From: Mycteria americana
Taxonomy: Eukaryota > Chordata > Aves > Ciconiiformes > Ciconiidae
NCBI RefSeq assembly: GCF_035582795.1
Contig: NC_134373.1
Location: forward strand, 33,760,501 to 33,824,500
Reading direction: 5' to 3'
DNA length: 64,000 nt
A program made the position numbers and the translations under genes. Below are positions 28,501-39,624 of this stretch, piece by piece (position 1 is the stretch's first letter; every line of letters begins with the position of its first letter). Below the pieces are notes generated by a model. The model did not search any database, had not been told where the DNA came from, and was given only the letters and a program-made list of their open reading frames with translations.

Positions 28501-29820
28501 AGACGTGCACATTTAGAAGATAGTTTTTAGCGGTTCATGTCATCATCTGACTAGCAGAGAAAACAAACAGATGTGGCATGTACTAAAAAAAAGATACAGA
28601 GGCAGAACAAAGTAGCTTCACAAATTAATCCTTGGTCCTGCTCTGGTGGGGAGGGGAGAGGGACTGCCACTGTCCCCAGCACCCAGCAAAGCCTTGGCAG
28701 GGGTGGGTGCCACTGGGTTTATTCATGGTTTAATACCGAATTCCTGTCTAACGCTTCCACTTTGCAGCACTGTCATTTGCACGACGACCGTGGAGGGTGC
28801 ATTGGCTGCAGGTCCAGATGTGCGTCATGTTTGTGCAAGGATGTCAGTGTGTTTCAAGCTGATGCTTTCCACTCTCCTTGCCCGTCCTGGCAGGTGTAAC
28901 TCACCCCTTGCTCTCCCTCCATCGGAGCAGGGTGACAGAGGGCAGCTGGGGCTGTGGTCCTGAGCACCTTCACTCACCAGCCACGTTTCTCCCCTGACGA
29001 GGGTTGGCACTTGGTGAAAAGCAGCCAGGTAAAGCCCAAAACACAAAGCTGCTGTTGCTAAGCCTGTCCTGGCACGGATGCTGGAGCTGATGGCTGAGGT
29101 GTAACTGCCTGACGGAGGTCAGGGCATGGCCCTGTGATTGCGAGCGACTGAACCAGGGTGGTCAAGGAAGCAACTGTCCCTTCAGCTGGGAGGTCTCCCC
29201 TCACAGCCGGGGTTATTGAATTGAGAAGGCAAATGTGTTAGCCTGAACCTCCAGGAAGGTGGTTTCCTCAAGGCCTGGGCCACTGAAGCCCATTGGAGCC
29301 AGACCGTTTGAATTTTTATAGCAAGGACAGGATTTGCACATGGTTACCTCCTATCAGGTGTGAAGAGGAAACTTCCAGCTGAAGGGGCAGCTGCCCTTGA
29401 GCCCAGCCTGGCAAGCTGTTAAATTGCTCCTACTCAGTCGTGGGAAACTGCCTGAGCATTTCCAAGGAGAGTATCTGATGGGAATGTGTATAAGGCTCTG
29501 GATTCAATCTCAAGCCAAAAACAAGAAGAGAAAAGTTCAGCTCCAGCACCATAAGCTCCTGGTGAGACTCAAAATGGCTAAATATCTTGTGGGAGTGCTG
29601 GCAGGCTGCTCCAAACATACTGAAGCCTCCCCATCGACTCCAGCAAGGAAGAGGAGACCAACCCTGTTGGTGACCATCCCCTGTGCACTACTGGGGTGCT
29701 GCATTGGCGCTGACCTGCTGGGACCTTGCTGAATCCAGCGCTTCATCACTATTTGGGACAATAGACTTTGGCAGGGTTATGCTCATTATTTTTAAATCCT
29801 TGAAGGAATGAGAAGTTCCT

Positions 29821-30010
29821 CTGTAGGACTGAGCATTTTCTCCCATCCTATCTTCTGCAGAGCCCCTGCAGTAGAAACCTGCAAAACAAGAGGCCAGGCA
29901 ATGTCCAGGGCCATGGTCCCTTGGGAAGGCAATGTCACCCGGCAATGTCGCATTTCTACAGCAGGAGGTCTGCAGAAGATAGGATGGGGGAAAATGCAGA
30001 GTCCGTCCAG
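29821..30010. repeat. Long inverted repeat: 46-bp arms, 73-bp spacer
   Basis: The left arm 29833-29878 is the reverse complement of the right arm 29952-29997 with 41 of 46 positions matching, including 20 consecutive identical bases (CCCATCCTATCTTCTGCAGA). Weaker pairing continues outward to about 29821 and 30010. The spacer carries three copies of GGCAATGTC (29897, 29928, 29941) and a near-palindrome around CCATGG at 29911-29916. It could be a non-autonomous DNA transposon remnant or an RNA hairpin. No target-site duplication is evident. Confidence 0.85.
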
Positions 30011-31550
30011 CAGTCAGCCACTTGATGTGGCAGCGGTGCCCTTGGTGCTGGGGAAGCGTCGTCCTTGCCCGCGGAGACAGGAGGGAAAAAAGCCGCTGCT
30101 CCCGACGGCTGTGTTGGAGATGCCGGCCAGAGTTAGGACTGGCTTGACGACTCCTGATGGTAGCAGGAGGGGAGCCTGGAGGTGATTTAACTGTGCCTTT
30201 GCCATCGCTGTGGTGGTTTTTGTGTGTTCCCGGTTGCGCTGTGAATTAAGGGACACTGTATTAGGATGCACGTGGGGCGGTCTGGTGAGTGGGAGCTCAT
30301 TGCATCCCAGCCCTGCGACTGCAGGGGATGCGCTCGGCCTCCCTGCCTTGGAGCTTTGCTTCAATATTTACATAAACATTGACACATGCTTAAAAAGCTT
30401 CAGCTGGAACGAGCGAGACCAAACACTGCTGTGGGAATGTCACCGTGTCCTTTTTTAGAGACAGCGTGTTGGGCGCAGAGCTCTTTTGGGAGGACAGCGG
30501 TTTGAAAGGAAGTCGAGTCTGTAGCAATGGATGAGCTTTTGCATGGGACAGAGGTGGGAGACATAGAAGAAAAAGGGATGCTTGGATCTGTGGTACTAGC
30601 TTGAAACATGAAGCCAAGACCCAGCTTGGCAGGCTTTGTTAGAGATGTCCCAAGGAAAGCAAAGACCAGTTTGGGATGGAAACCGAACTGGCTTCAGGTC
30701 TACCAAGGAGCCTTTAGAGATACAGCAGGGCACGCTGAGCAGGAGCAGCCCTGTCCTGCCAAAGGGGATTATCCAAGGGGACCCTCGCAGCCGTCCTGCA
30801 TTAACTCCTTGGGCAAATGCTTGGTCCGAGGATGAGAGTCGCTGTGATTATTTTGCGCTGGGAAAGCTTGATTTTCCTAGGCATTGGGCAGACAGCTGAG
30901 TAAAGGGTGGTGTCGGCCAAACACTTCCAAAACCCATTATGGATATTTTAATGGTGCTGTGGATTTGTTTTCCAGCTTTCTCTGAAAAATAATTTAAGGT
31001 GCATATACACGCACATGTGTTGAGCTTAGTGTCTCTCCAGAGAGGGAAAGGGGCTAGAACATTGCTCTGCTATTCATTTCCAAAGGCAGGATGTACAAAC
31101 AATATCAATATTTATTAAGCAGCTTTGTTTATCCCAGGATTGTAACAAAGAAAGTGACTTAGATTGTGGTGTTTGTCCTCTTTGCGGTGTCCTATTCCTC
31201 ATTTGTGATTGTGGGTCTTTCTTAATGCATATTTTATTTCCCTTTTCTGAAGACAACTGTAACCAGAATAGCTTAAAAAAGGAAAGTGGCACTTCGTTGA
31301 TGGCAGGCTCAGTGGTTATATCATTTCTGCTTTTAAGAGCCCCCCTCTGTGATAAAGACAGCAGCACTCACCACCCAGGCTTACAACAGCAGCTTTCTTG
31401 CCAGATTTTGCCCTTCCACCCTTCCTTCCTTCCCCTCAGCTGCTTTAAATAAACAGGGAAGTTTTAAGTTACAAGACAACCGGTAAATTTACTAAATCTC
31501 CACCTATGAATGGCTTATTTTGTTCACTTCAGCTTAAATCTGATTTCAAG

Positions 31551-31558
31551 TGACGTCA
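31551..31558. promoter_or_regulatory. Consensus palindromic CRE (TGACGTCA)
   Basis: A perfect 8-bp CREB/ATF site lies about 470 bp upstream of the TATA motif at 32027. A perfect 8-mer is not rare in 64 kb, so function is unproven. Confidence 0.3.
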
Positions 31559-31869
31559 AGAAGAAGAAAAAAAACCCCAGATCCCCAAACCCCACTTAGA
31601 GCATCATGAAAGTGCCCGGCCAGCAGTTCCTGCCGCAGCAGCTTTGCTGGAGGCTGTTTGCCATGCCCCTCGCTGACTGGCCTGCAGAGGGGCCAGAGGG
31701 GCATTTCTAGGCATCTCCTGGACTACAGAGGTGAGAATTTAGGTGTTGACTCTTTATTAAAGATGCAAAAAGTGAGCCCCCGCACACAGGGACTCTCTGA
31801 CGCTGCTTGTTGCATCCTTGCGCGAGATGGAAACACGCTATAAGGCACGGTGCTGCTGCTTCTGAAAGC

Positions 31870-32060
31870 ACAGGACTGTTACCAGCTGCTCCCTTTAAAT
31901 TAATTTCCCCGAAGCCGGTCACAACATGAGTGGAGCGACGATCCCGGTGACACTTCCCGAACAATTAGCACCGGGAGCGAGCGGCACCAGAGGACTCGCA
32001 CCGTGTTCTGCGCTGCGTGTCTCCGGTATAAATAGCCTGGCTGGAGGATCTTTTGCCCAA
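31870..32060 (+). promoter_or_regulatory. Candidate TATA promoter with CpG-rich upstream segment
   Basis: TATAAATA at 32027-32034 is flanked by GC (CCGG before, GCCTGG after), the classic TATA environment. The preceding 150 bp are enriched in CpG (CCCGAAGCCGG, GGAGCGACG, GGGAGCGAGCGG, CTGCGCTGCGTG-like words). A start would be expected near 32055-32065, just where AAAATGACGATGG occurs. No recognised exon follows. A short-lived non-coding transcript or a pseudo-promoter are both possible. Confidence 0.3.
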
Positions 32061-32064
32061 AATG

Positions 32065-33465
32065 ACGATGGGAGGGTGATTTTATGTTAATTCAACGTGT
32101 CAGCTTTTCTACGAGCTGTGTTTGAAACCAGGGACCCCAGAGCTCTCTGCTCTGCCTTGATCAGGAGCGCTAAGCTGATTAAACTGAACATCGGCAACGT
32201 GAGGGTTGTTTGTAGCTGGCTGGTGGGCATGAAGGCTCTTGGTATGGGCAGCGCTGGGCAGGTAGCTCCTAGGTACTTCACAAACTGCTTGCTGTGTTGA
32301 GGGCTGCTTACATGAGGAGAGGCCACGCTCTGCACAGCGGGGACACAGCCGGGATGAGGATCCCTCCTTTGGCACCACTAGGGCCGTGAGCTTCTGGTGA
32401 GGTACCAAATGAGACCGCAGAGATGTCCCATCAGGAAAGGTCTGGGATGAACTACCAGCTGGGGAGCTCGAAAGTGCTCAGCAGCAGCCTGACTCCGGCT
32501 GTCACTGCTGACAAACACACCTCCTGCCTGTGGTTGCCGAGCTTGATCCCCAGGTGATTTGCAGACCAGGTTGGCAGCCACAGTGACCTGCTGCCGGTCC
32601 GAGAGGAGCCGTTTCTGTGAAAGGACACTTGGCCAGCACAGGTCCCGCGCCTGCACCGCCTTCCCCAGGCAGAAGTCAGTGGAGGGGATGTAAAGCCCTT
32701 GAGATGGAAAATGCTACTTGCAGTGCCAGCAGTTTGCTGGGTCCTTGGCAGAGGTACGGTCCTTGCTACATAAGGATTAGCATCCAGCTGAAATGACTAA
32801 GACTGAAAGTCCTTCAGAAAGTCCCTTAGTGGATAGTTTTCTTCTCCTTCCCCTCCTGTGTTTTGACCAGCTGTGAGCAAGTGGAAGGAAAGATGAGAAA
32901 GTGAGTAAACACTGGGGAACACCACCATGCCCAAGGCAACGCGCTTCAAACACGTACTTCAAAGGGGCCACTGAGAAAAGTGTGTGAAAAGTCGCACTCC
33001 AGGAGACATGGGCAGAGACCCACAGTGATTTGTGTTAATTAGCTAATGAGCAGCCTGTCGGAGGGAGACAGACTTACAGACCCCTCGGCCCTCGCTGCAT
33101 AGAAAGACCAGTGTTGAGCTCGTGAGTCGGGTCCACCCTGAGCCATGGTAGCACACGAAGTGCTTGGGGAAAGATCCCAAAGACTGATAATGACTGAAAG
33201 CAAATGCTGGTGCAAAGCCAGCCCTCGCCTGTTTGTAAGGCCCCTGGGATTTTTGCTTGAGTCATTCAGGTGGGGAGAGCATGTATGTATGTGGAAATCA
33301 GCTGTGGCGTGCCAGGGCTCAGCTCTTCCCACCAACGGGGGCTCCTGGCTTCTGCTCTTCAGGCATCTGGTCCCTCCAGCTCATCTTTTCAACTTTAATA
33401 AGAGATGTGCGTGTGCTTCCCCTTCCCCCCCAATATGTTACATTTTCAGATCAATTTTAAAAGTA
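32065..33465. other. Intergenic, nothing recognised
   Basis: This lies downstream of the candidate TATA promoter. There is no exon with known similarity, and frames on both strands are under 120 codons. Confidence 0.5.
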
Positions 33466-33469
33466 ACCT

Positions 33470-33930
33470 CTTTAATATTGCATTATTCCTGATCTCTATT
33501 GTCACTTCTAGCTGATTAGTTTAAGGACTGTGCTTGGTTTGTTTAATAACCTCTTGACACTAAACAAACAATCTTGAAAAGGGAACAATTTGCAAAACAG
33601 AAGGAAAACAAATAACCTACAAGGGCACCCTCTTCAAAATAGAAAGACTGATTACATTAAAATGGCAGAATAATTCCAGACATTAAAAGAACGTATATAG
33701 ATATTGGCTTATCTATATTCAAGGAAGATTTAAAAACACCGCAAAGTTAAAGTTTTCATTAGCAATACAGTGAAATCTCTCAATTAGAATTCCTGGAGCA
33801 TATTAAATGGTATTTAGTTTCTAACTCAATGCATCATTTTCTGTTAAATAATTGATCGTGATGCAGAGATTGTGTTTGTGTAGTTTAAGAAAGCGATTAG
33901 ACCAAAGAACATTTGGTAGGAAAATTGCAT
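33470..33930. other. Candidate conserved non-coding element block
   Basis: AT-rich, repeat-free sequence with words such as TTGACACTAAACAAACAATC, ATTAAAATGGCAGAATAATTCC and AATAATTGATCGTGATG. There is no open frame of note. Called on texture only. Confidence 0.25.
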
Positions 33931-34819
33931 CAATAACTCCAGCGCTGCTCCAGCACGTTGTGGAGGTGTTCTCATAGCAAGGCCAGCCACCGAGGTGGGC
34001 AGGTCTTGGGGCTGAAGTGAGTCGGGGCAATGAAAGCCGTACTGGAGCACAAGGAGCTTGTCTTGAACACCGTGAGTGGAGCCTGCTGCTTTGAGAAACC
34101 CAAACTAGCCAGGAATGAGGTGCAGCTCAGAGGAGGGAGAGCCCCTCACCCCAAAATGACACCAGTTCAGTGAAGGTAGCAGAGGGGAAAAGGCTGAAAC
34201 TCTGGAGGTGCTGAAGGAAGACCCCGTGAGGAGCCCATAGGAGTCCTGGCAAAGGCCACGTGGGATGGCGTTAGCCTGGAGGAGGATGAAACCATGGGGG
34301 ATTTCACTAGGCTTTTGCACCTCTGTGACCAGTGCCTGAACCCCAATGCTGTTATTTCTCTATGTGAGATTAATTTACTCTCTACCCACCTGGTGCCTGC
34401 AGTACAGGAATACAGTGATGTTACACCTGTCTGGTGCTACAGTGTGAAAGACTCTGCCTTCAGCTGTGTGTACTTAAGTAGGATTTTAAATGCTAATTTC
34501 AGCCTATCACTCCGCCGTGTTTGGATGGGGAAGGCTTTAACCTTCCTTTGTGGCTCTGTCATGGCTGGAGCAGTGCAATCATGGCTGTGTGGAAGGTGCT
34601 GGTGGAATTCCCAGTCATCTGAGGTTAAAGCCAAGGTTTCTTTTATGCCTTTTAAGTGGACAGGTCTCTTTGGAAACTTCAGTCCTGGGTGAGCAAAGCC
34701 TTTTTCTGGGTTGCAGGAACACCACCCAGATCTTCAGGGCTTCGCTCCATTTTACGAGGTATTTAGGCTGATTGAATGGCACAACACAAAGCCCATAATG
34801 TTTAACCACCAAGATCTTG

Positions 34820-35080
34820 GGTAGTACTTCTCTCCCCCTCCCTCAAGTTTTTAATTTTGATTTGCTTATATTCTTTAATGAGATGCAATTACAGTTTCAA
34901 TGTAATAGGTAGGAGGCTTTATATTTGTACTGCTTTGTAGTAAAGACATAATTACTGTGTTTATGAATCAAATCCCTTTATGTATCATAAATACTTATTA
35001 AAACAGCCACTGGCAATTTTACCTCAACATGTTTCTTCATGAAGTAGGATTTATTGCCTATATAAAAATGCCAGTCTTTC
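34820..35080. other. Candidate conserved non-coding element block
   Basis: AT-rich sequence with TTTAATGAGATGCAATTACAG, GACATAATTACTGTGTTTATG and ATGTATCATAAATACTTATT, free of recognised repeats. Called on texture only. Confidence 0.25.
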
Positions 35081-35559
35081 CTGGATCTCCCTCCCCTACA
35101 ATTGCTTGGCTTGCAGAATCCCTGTGGCTGGTTTGGAGTGGTTCAGAAGGTGAGACATTTTATGACACACTTAAATAGCTGTGTGCGTGCGTATACAGCT
35201 CATGTGCCCTGAAGACACCTTCATGATTGTTGTTTGTGCTCCAGTGATACCTCTCATCTGCCTCTTGTTCAGCACGGTATGAGCAGTCAGTAGTAGATGT
35301 CGTCTTTGTCTGAGCCAAGTTTGGGACTGACTTGGCTGTAGCCTCTGCGGTACCACTTCTGCCGTAGCAGAGGTGTTTGCCCAGCGTATGCTGTGCAGTG
35401 AGCAGGCACAGGTGGATTGATGCTCCGGTGGGAAGGTCTCCATAAGTCTTTAAACTCTCCAGTTTTCTGCATGGAGGTGGATTTCATGCAACCAGAGAAA
35501 GTTTCCCTTCAATTTCCCTTACAACTTTTTGAAAGGCAGCTGTTATTTCTTGGGAGGTG

Positions 35560-36640
35560 GCACCACACAGGGTAGAGTTCTGGGAAAGATTTGAACATGG
35601 CAAGTTGTTTGACACTTCAGAGGCTGCTGCCAGAAGGAAGATTTGATCCATGGACTATTGAAACAGTAGAAAAGGTAGCTTTGATTTCTGTAGGCAAAGG
35701 GTCAGAGTCCCAAACAGTTTAAAAGGAAGGTTGGCAAGGCAGAATCCTGCAAGGTGGTGCCAGAAAGTTCATGCCAGATTAACCTGACTTCTCTCTCTCC
35801 TTGGCTAAGCTAATACGTTCAACACAAGTGCAGTAAATCTCCTCCCTGGAAACGTACTCTTGAGAAAGTACTTTACAAGAAGTCCTTGGTGGAACTACAA
35901 AAGTTGGTTCTCAACAGGTGAACAAATAAGGTTGATAGAGAATTAGTTTACAGGCAGACAACAGCAGCACGGACCTTAATAAAGACTTTTCTCAAAGGTA
36001 GGTCATAGGACAGATTTTTTTTTTTTTAACAACTTTTCCTTAATGGCCCAAAAGGCAAGGCAGTATTTATTGCATTAGCCACTGAGACACATTCAGGAGA
36101 TCTGGTCGGTGGAGAGCAGAATCACAGTATTTTTGTTCAAGAACCAGCAGAAATTGAATGATATGTTGTGAGAAGTGCAAAGTCCTGCATTTGGGCACTC
36201 GAGACAGTGCTGGGAGCTTGTGAGGGCTGGGAGCTAGTGAGGGCAACCAGCCTCTTTGCTCCACGTATCAAACAGTCAACTGCAACCTTAGGATAGGATG
36301 GACTTCCCCCAGATACAGGAAAGTGAGATGTCATTACCAGCACACAAGGTCTGTACAAGTCCTTGGCTGGAATACTGCATATTAGGGTCACACATCCTCA
36401 AGAAAGATGAATTCATCCTGGAACAGCTACAGAGAAAGACTGATAGAAACAGAGCAGAGGGGAGAGCTTATCCTACAGAGGAGGCTGAGTGCTTGGTGAG
36501 CAGGGACAGGCGTGCTTGTCTTTGAGTGCTCTCTCTGACAAAGACATGGGGGTGGAGAAGGAACAGTTTGAGTTAGAGGGCAACGCTGGGTAAGAAAAAA
36601 GACAGATATAACTTCATGTAACTATAAGCATGAGGAATGG
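35560..36640 (+). mobile_element. Decayed CR1-type LINE fragment
   Basis: The CR1 order is visible: 'TTCATGCCAGATTAACCTGA' near 35770, 'TCTGGTCGGTGGAGAGCAGA' near 36101, 'GTGCAAAGTCCTGCATTTGG' near 36175, 'GGCTGGAATACTGCATATTAGG' near 36366 and 'GGAACAGCTACAGAGAAAGAC' near 36419. The copy extends further 5' than the one at about 1.7 kb and is interrupted by stops. A short direct repeat (GGGAGCTTGTGAGGGC / GGGAGCTAGTGAGGGC) lies at about 36210-36243. The 3' limit is vague. Confidence 0.8.
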
Positions 36641-36644
36641 GGGG

Positions 36645-37535
36645 TCAAAAATGTCTACCTACCAGCAAAGGAGCTTCCAGAATGGCTCCCAAGAGTACAT
36701 GAGGAAGGGCACAAAGAACTCCTGGTTCTTTGGGGTGTGTAACTCAGACACATGTAATAGCAGGGGACAGTAATCCTGGGTGTCCTTTTCTGTCATCAAG
36801 CCACTCTTAATGAGCGCCTTCATGCTCAGTCCTTCATGAGACAACACATGCAATTTAGGAGCACTGTAATGCCTCCCCTAATTTATCCAATGGCTGTTAT
36901 TACTTTTTCATCAATAAGGAGTAATGACACAATGAGGCCCTGTAGTTGGATCATTAATTAGGGGGGTTTTCACCTTTCAATTAAAAAAAGCAAAACAAAT
37001 TCCTCCTGGATCCTTTTGCTGCAGTCCCGGGGGAAGGGGGAGGTAATCACCCCGTGCAGGTAGGGCAACCGGGGAGTTTCATTGAGCAACGCGAGGTGCC
37101 GTCTCCGGAGCTGATTGATCAGCCCAGGAAGCTCGTTTAACCCAATATCATCTATCTTCAACACTAATCAGGTGCAATGAATAAAAGAGAAGAGAGGCAA
37201 GCACATTAGTAAGGGTAGGCTGGTGGCTGATAAGCAGATAATTACACGAAGCCGTCGCAACGATAAATATGGTTTAGCAAAAAGTGACCTCATGGTGTGG
37301 GAAGCATAGGAGAGTTTAAACCTCACCATCATCCAGGGATGAGGGGGATAAAGGTGGATTGGCCACACGGTAAATGGTGCTGGGATTTGTCACAGGGGAT
37401 ATGTAGAAGCTCTGGACACTGCTTCAGCAAGCTCCGGTGCTGCTGGTAGGTGGTTGTTTCTCAGGCATTTGATTTGCAGTTTGGTTTTTCAGATGTATCG
37501 CAGGTCCTGCCAGCCTCTGGAGTCATCAGATGGAC
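36645..37535. other. Intergenic, nothing recognised
   Basis: Mixed sequence between a CR1 relic and the GC-rich block. AT-rich words near 36870-36980 (CATCAATAAGGAGTAATGAC) may be regulatory. Confidence 0.5.
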
Positions 37536-37539
37536 ACAT

Positions 37540-38960
37540 CCTGGGGCAGCCGCAAAGGGAAACAAGGGATGCTCCTACCCTGGGGAGCTGCTGGGACCCC
37601 GTGCTTCACCCTGCGCTCTTCCTCAGCTTTCTGGGGAACCTCAAGAACCTTGGAGGGCATCCCTTTGACCACATCTCCTCCAGGATGCGGTCTGAACCAG
37701 GGGATGCAGAGGCTGACCGAGCTCGAGGGCGAGCCAGCTGCCGGGCACGTTTTGGTGGGAGCAGGCGAGTGTCGAGCTGTGCTCTCCTGCAGTGCCAGCC
37801 ATGGGGGCAGAGACTGCCGCGCAGGACGTCAACCCTCCTGTGACGGAGGCCTGCGAGCCTCCTCTGTGCTGGCATTTTGGGGCGGCTCAGGGCTCCAGCC
37901 GTGGGGTGCCGAGGAGGTGGCAGTGCCAGGCGGTGCCGAGAGCCTTCTCCAGCCGAGCTCACCGCTCCCCTTCTCTCTCCACAGGGTGGCAATGCCTGCC
38001 TTCAGCTTCGGCAGCCCGGTCCTGCCGCTGCTGCGGCACACATCCTCCTGGGGAGCAGCCGAAGACCCCAGGCTGGAGGGTCCCTGGGCACCCGGTGCTG
38101 CCAGGGGCTCGGGCATGGCCCCCAGGTACAGCCTGCGGGGACGGGGACGTGGGGCGACCCGGGCAGGAGGTGCTGCCGGCCAGGGTTGGCACCTCTGTCT
38201 TGGCACCTCTTCAACATCACGGGGTATTTCTCCCCATCGCCGCGCTTTGGGGTGGCTGTTGGTAACGTCCCCAGCCATGCTGCTGTGCCTCGGTGCCCAC
38301 CCTGCCGCTGCTCACCTCCCTGGGGTGCCCTCTCCTGCCACACTGCTGGTGTGGATTAGCCGCGCCTGGTGGGAAATCTGCTTCGTTGTGACGTCTCTGG
38401 GATAAGAGTCGAGACCTGCTGCTCACTTAGGATAACCCGTGCAAAACCCCTGTCACACACTCAGCAGGCGGCAAGTTACTGGAAGGTGTTTAATTGGGCC
38501 TTGTAAATATGTGTGTGGCTCTGATTTCAGGTCCTCTCCTGCAGAAGCTGCCAAGTGATGCATCAGTGGCAACAGAAGTGGCTGCTGAACAGCAGACGTT
38601 AAACAGACAAACGTTAAACTTGTAATGTAAAGGCAAGCACTGAGAAGGCAGGTGCTAAAGAGAGGAGCAGCTCCGGGGGAGAATTGAAATGAATTCATCT
38701 GAAACAGCTGAGACCATTTGTTTATTAAAAAACACATATCTACACACACACGAGAGGGTGTTGCGGCCAAGCGCAAGCTCCGGCCGCTCGCATGGCCGAA
38801 GGTTAAGCTGTGAGACGGTCAGAAGCCCTCACGAGCTGCGCAGCGGCACTCTCCCCTGCTGAACCAGCTGGAGCCCGCGCGGGTGGGAGAGGGGCTGGCA
38901 CCCTGCAGTGCTCCCGCGGGAGCGGCCGTGCCCTGGGAAGGGGTTCCCCAGGGTGTCCCT
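37540..38960. promoter_or_regulatory. GC-rich, partly CpG-rich block without assigned gene
   Basis: About 1.4 kb of GC-rich DNA holds the longest non-C1QL2 open frame of the window (291 codons, 37530-38405, +) and several overlapping frames on the opposite strand. Their composition is Gly/Ala/Pro/Arg-rich without a known motif. CpG density is highest at about 37725-37850 and 38760-38940. Splice-like signals (a CTCTCTCCACAG acceptor at 37971-37982 and CCCCAG|GTACAG at 38119-38130) bracket a 142-bp segment. I see no family match, so I do not call a gene. Confidence 0.3.
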
Positions 38961-39079
38961 TTTGTAACCGAATATTTACAATATACCAAGCCAGAGAGCA
39001 GAGGCAGGTGTTGCATTTTAAGGCATGCAGGAGGCTAAGTTGTGTGTATAGTCGTTCTCGGGACTGAAGTCAAAATTTA

Positions 39080-39620
39080 ACCCCGTCTCCATTTCTGCCA
39101 TGACAGGAGAGCCCAGACACATGTCCTCTAACGATGCCATGTGTCAGAATTTCTTAATGACGCTTTCCCCTCTGATTTCTGTTTAATTTGCCCCCTCTCC
39201 TTCTGAAGATTACTCCCTTTTAACATCCCTCTGAATAAAGAGCGTTTAGTTAGCGGGGAAGAAAAGATTGCCATTGAAGAACTAAGAAAAGCACTGGATT
39301 AATTCTCTGCCTGCAGCTAAACTGAGAGTTCATCTCCTAATAGGCCATTTCAAAGCAGTTAGATTTACTCTTTTAGACTAACCATACTGTCTGAACAATA
39401 TTTTATGCTTGCGCTAAAATATAATAGGCTAGAGAGACAACTCAGATGTCAAGAGTAGATAGTGCTGTCAAAGTAATTTGTCTTGGGTAATAGATAGACT
39501 GACATGACTTTGAAATATTCTGAGAAAGAAATAATTCCACATTTGAATGATTTGTTTCTTTCCCTTTAAAAAGCCAAGACTGTATTATTTAAATCGTATC
39601 TATCAGAAAGTCTTTATTTT
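39080..39620. other. Candidate conserved non-coding element block
   Basis: A 540-bp low-repeat, AT-rich stretch lies immediately downstream of the GC-rich block at 37.5-38.95 kb. It includes GGATTAATTCTCTGCC, AGTAATTTGTCTTGGG and AGAAATAATTCCACATTTG. It may be an enhancer. Alignment is needed to support this. Confidence 0.28.
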
Positions 39621-39624
39621 CTGT

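Larger units (their letters stand above)
24335..31540. other. Intergenic, no gene recognised
   Basis: Apart from the CpG cluster at 25.4 kb and the inverted repeat at 29.9 kb, nothing is identifiable. The AT-rich 25595-25760 stretch (CAATTGCATTAGAAATTCATG and neighbours) could be a conserved element. A G9 run sits at about 28312-28320. Short frames carry no motifs. Confidence 0.5.
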
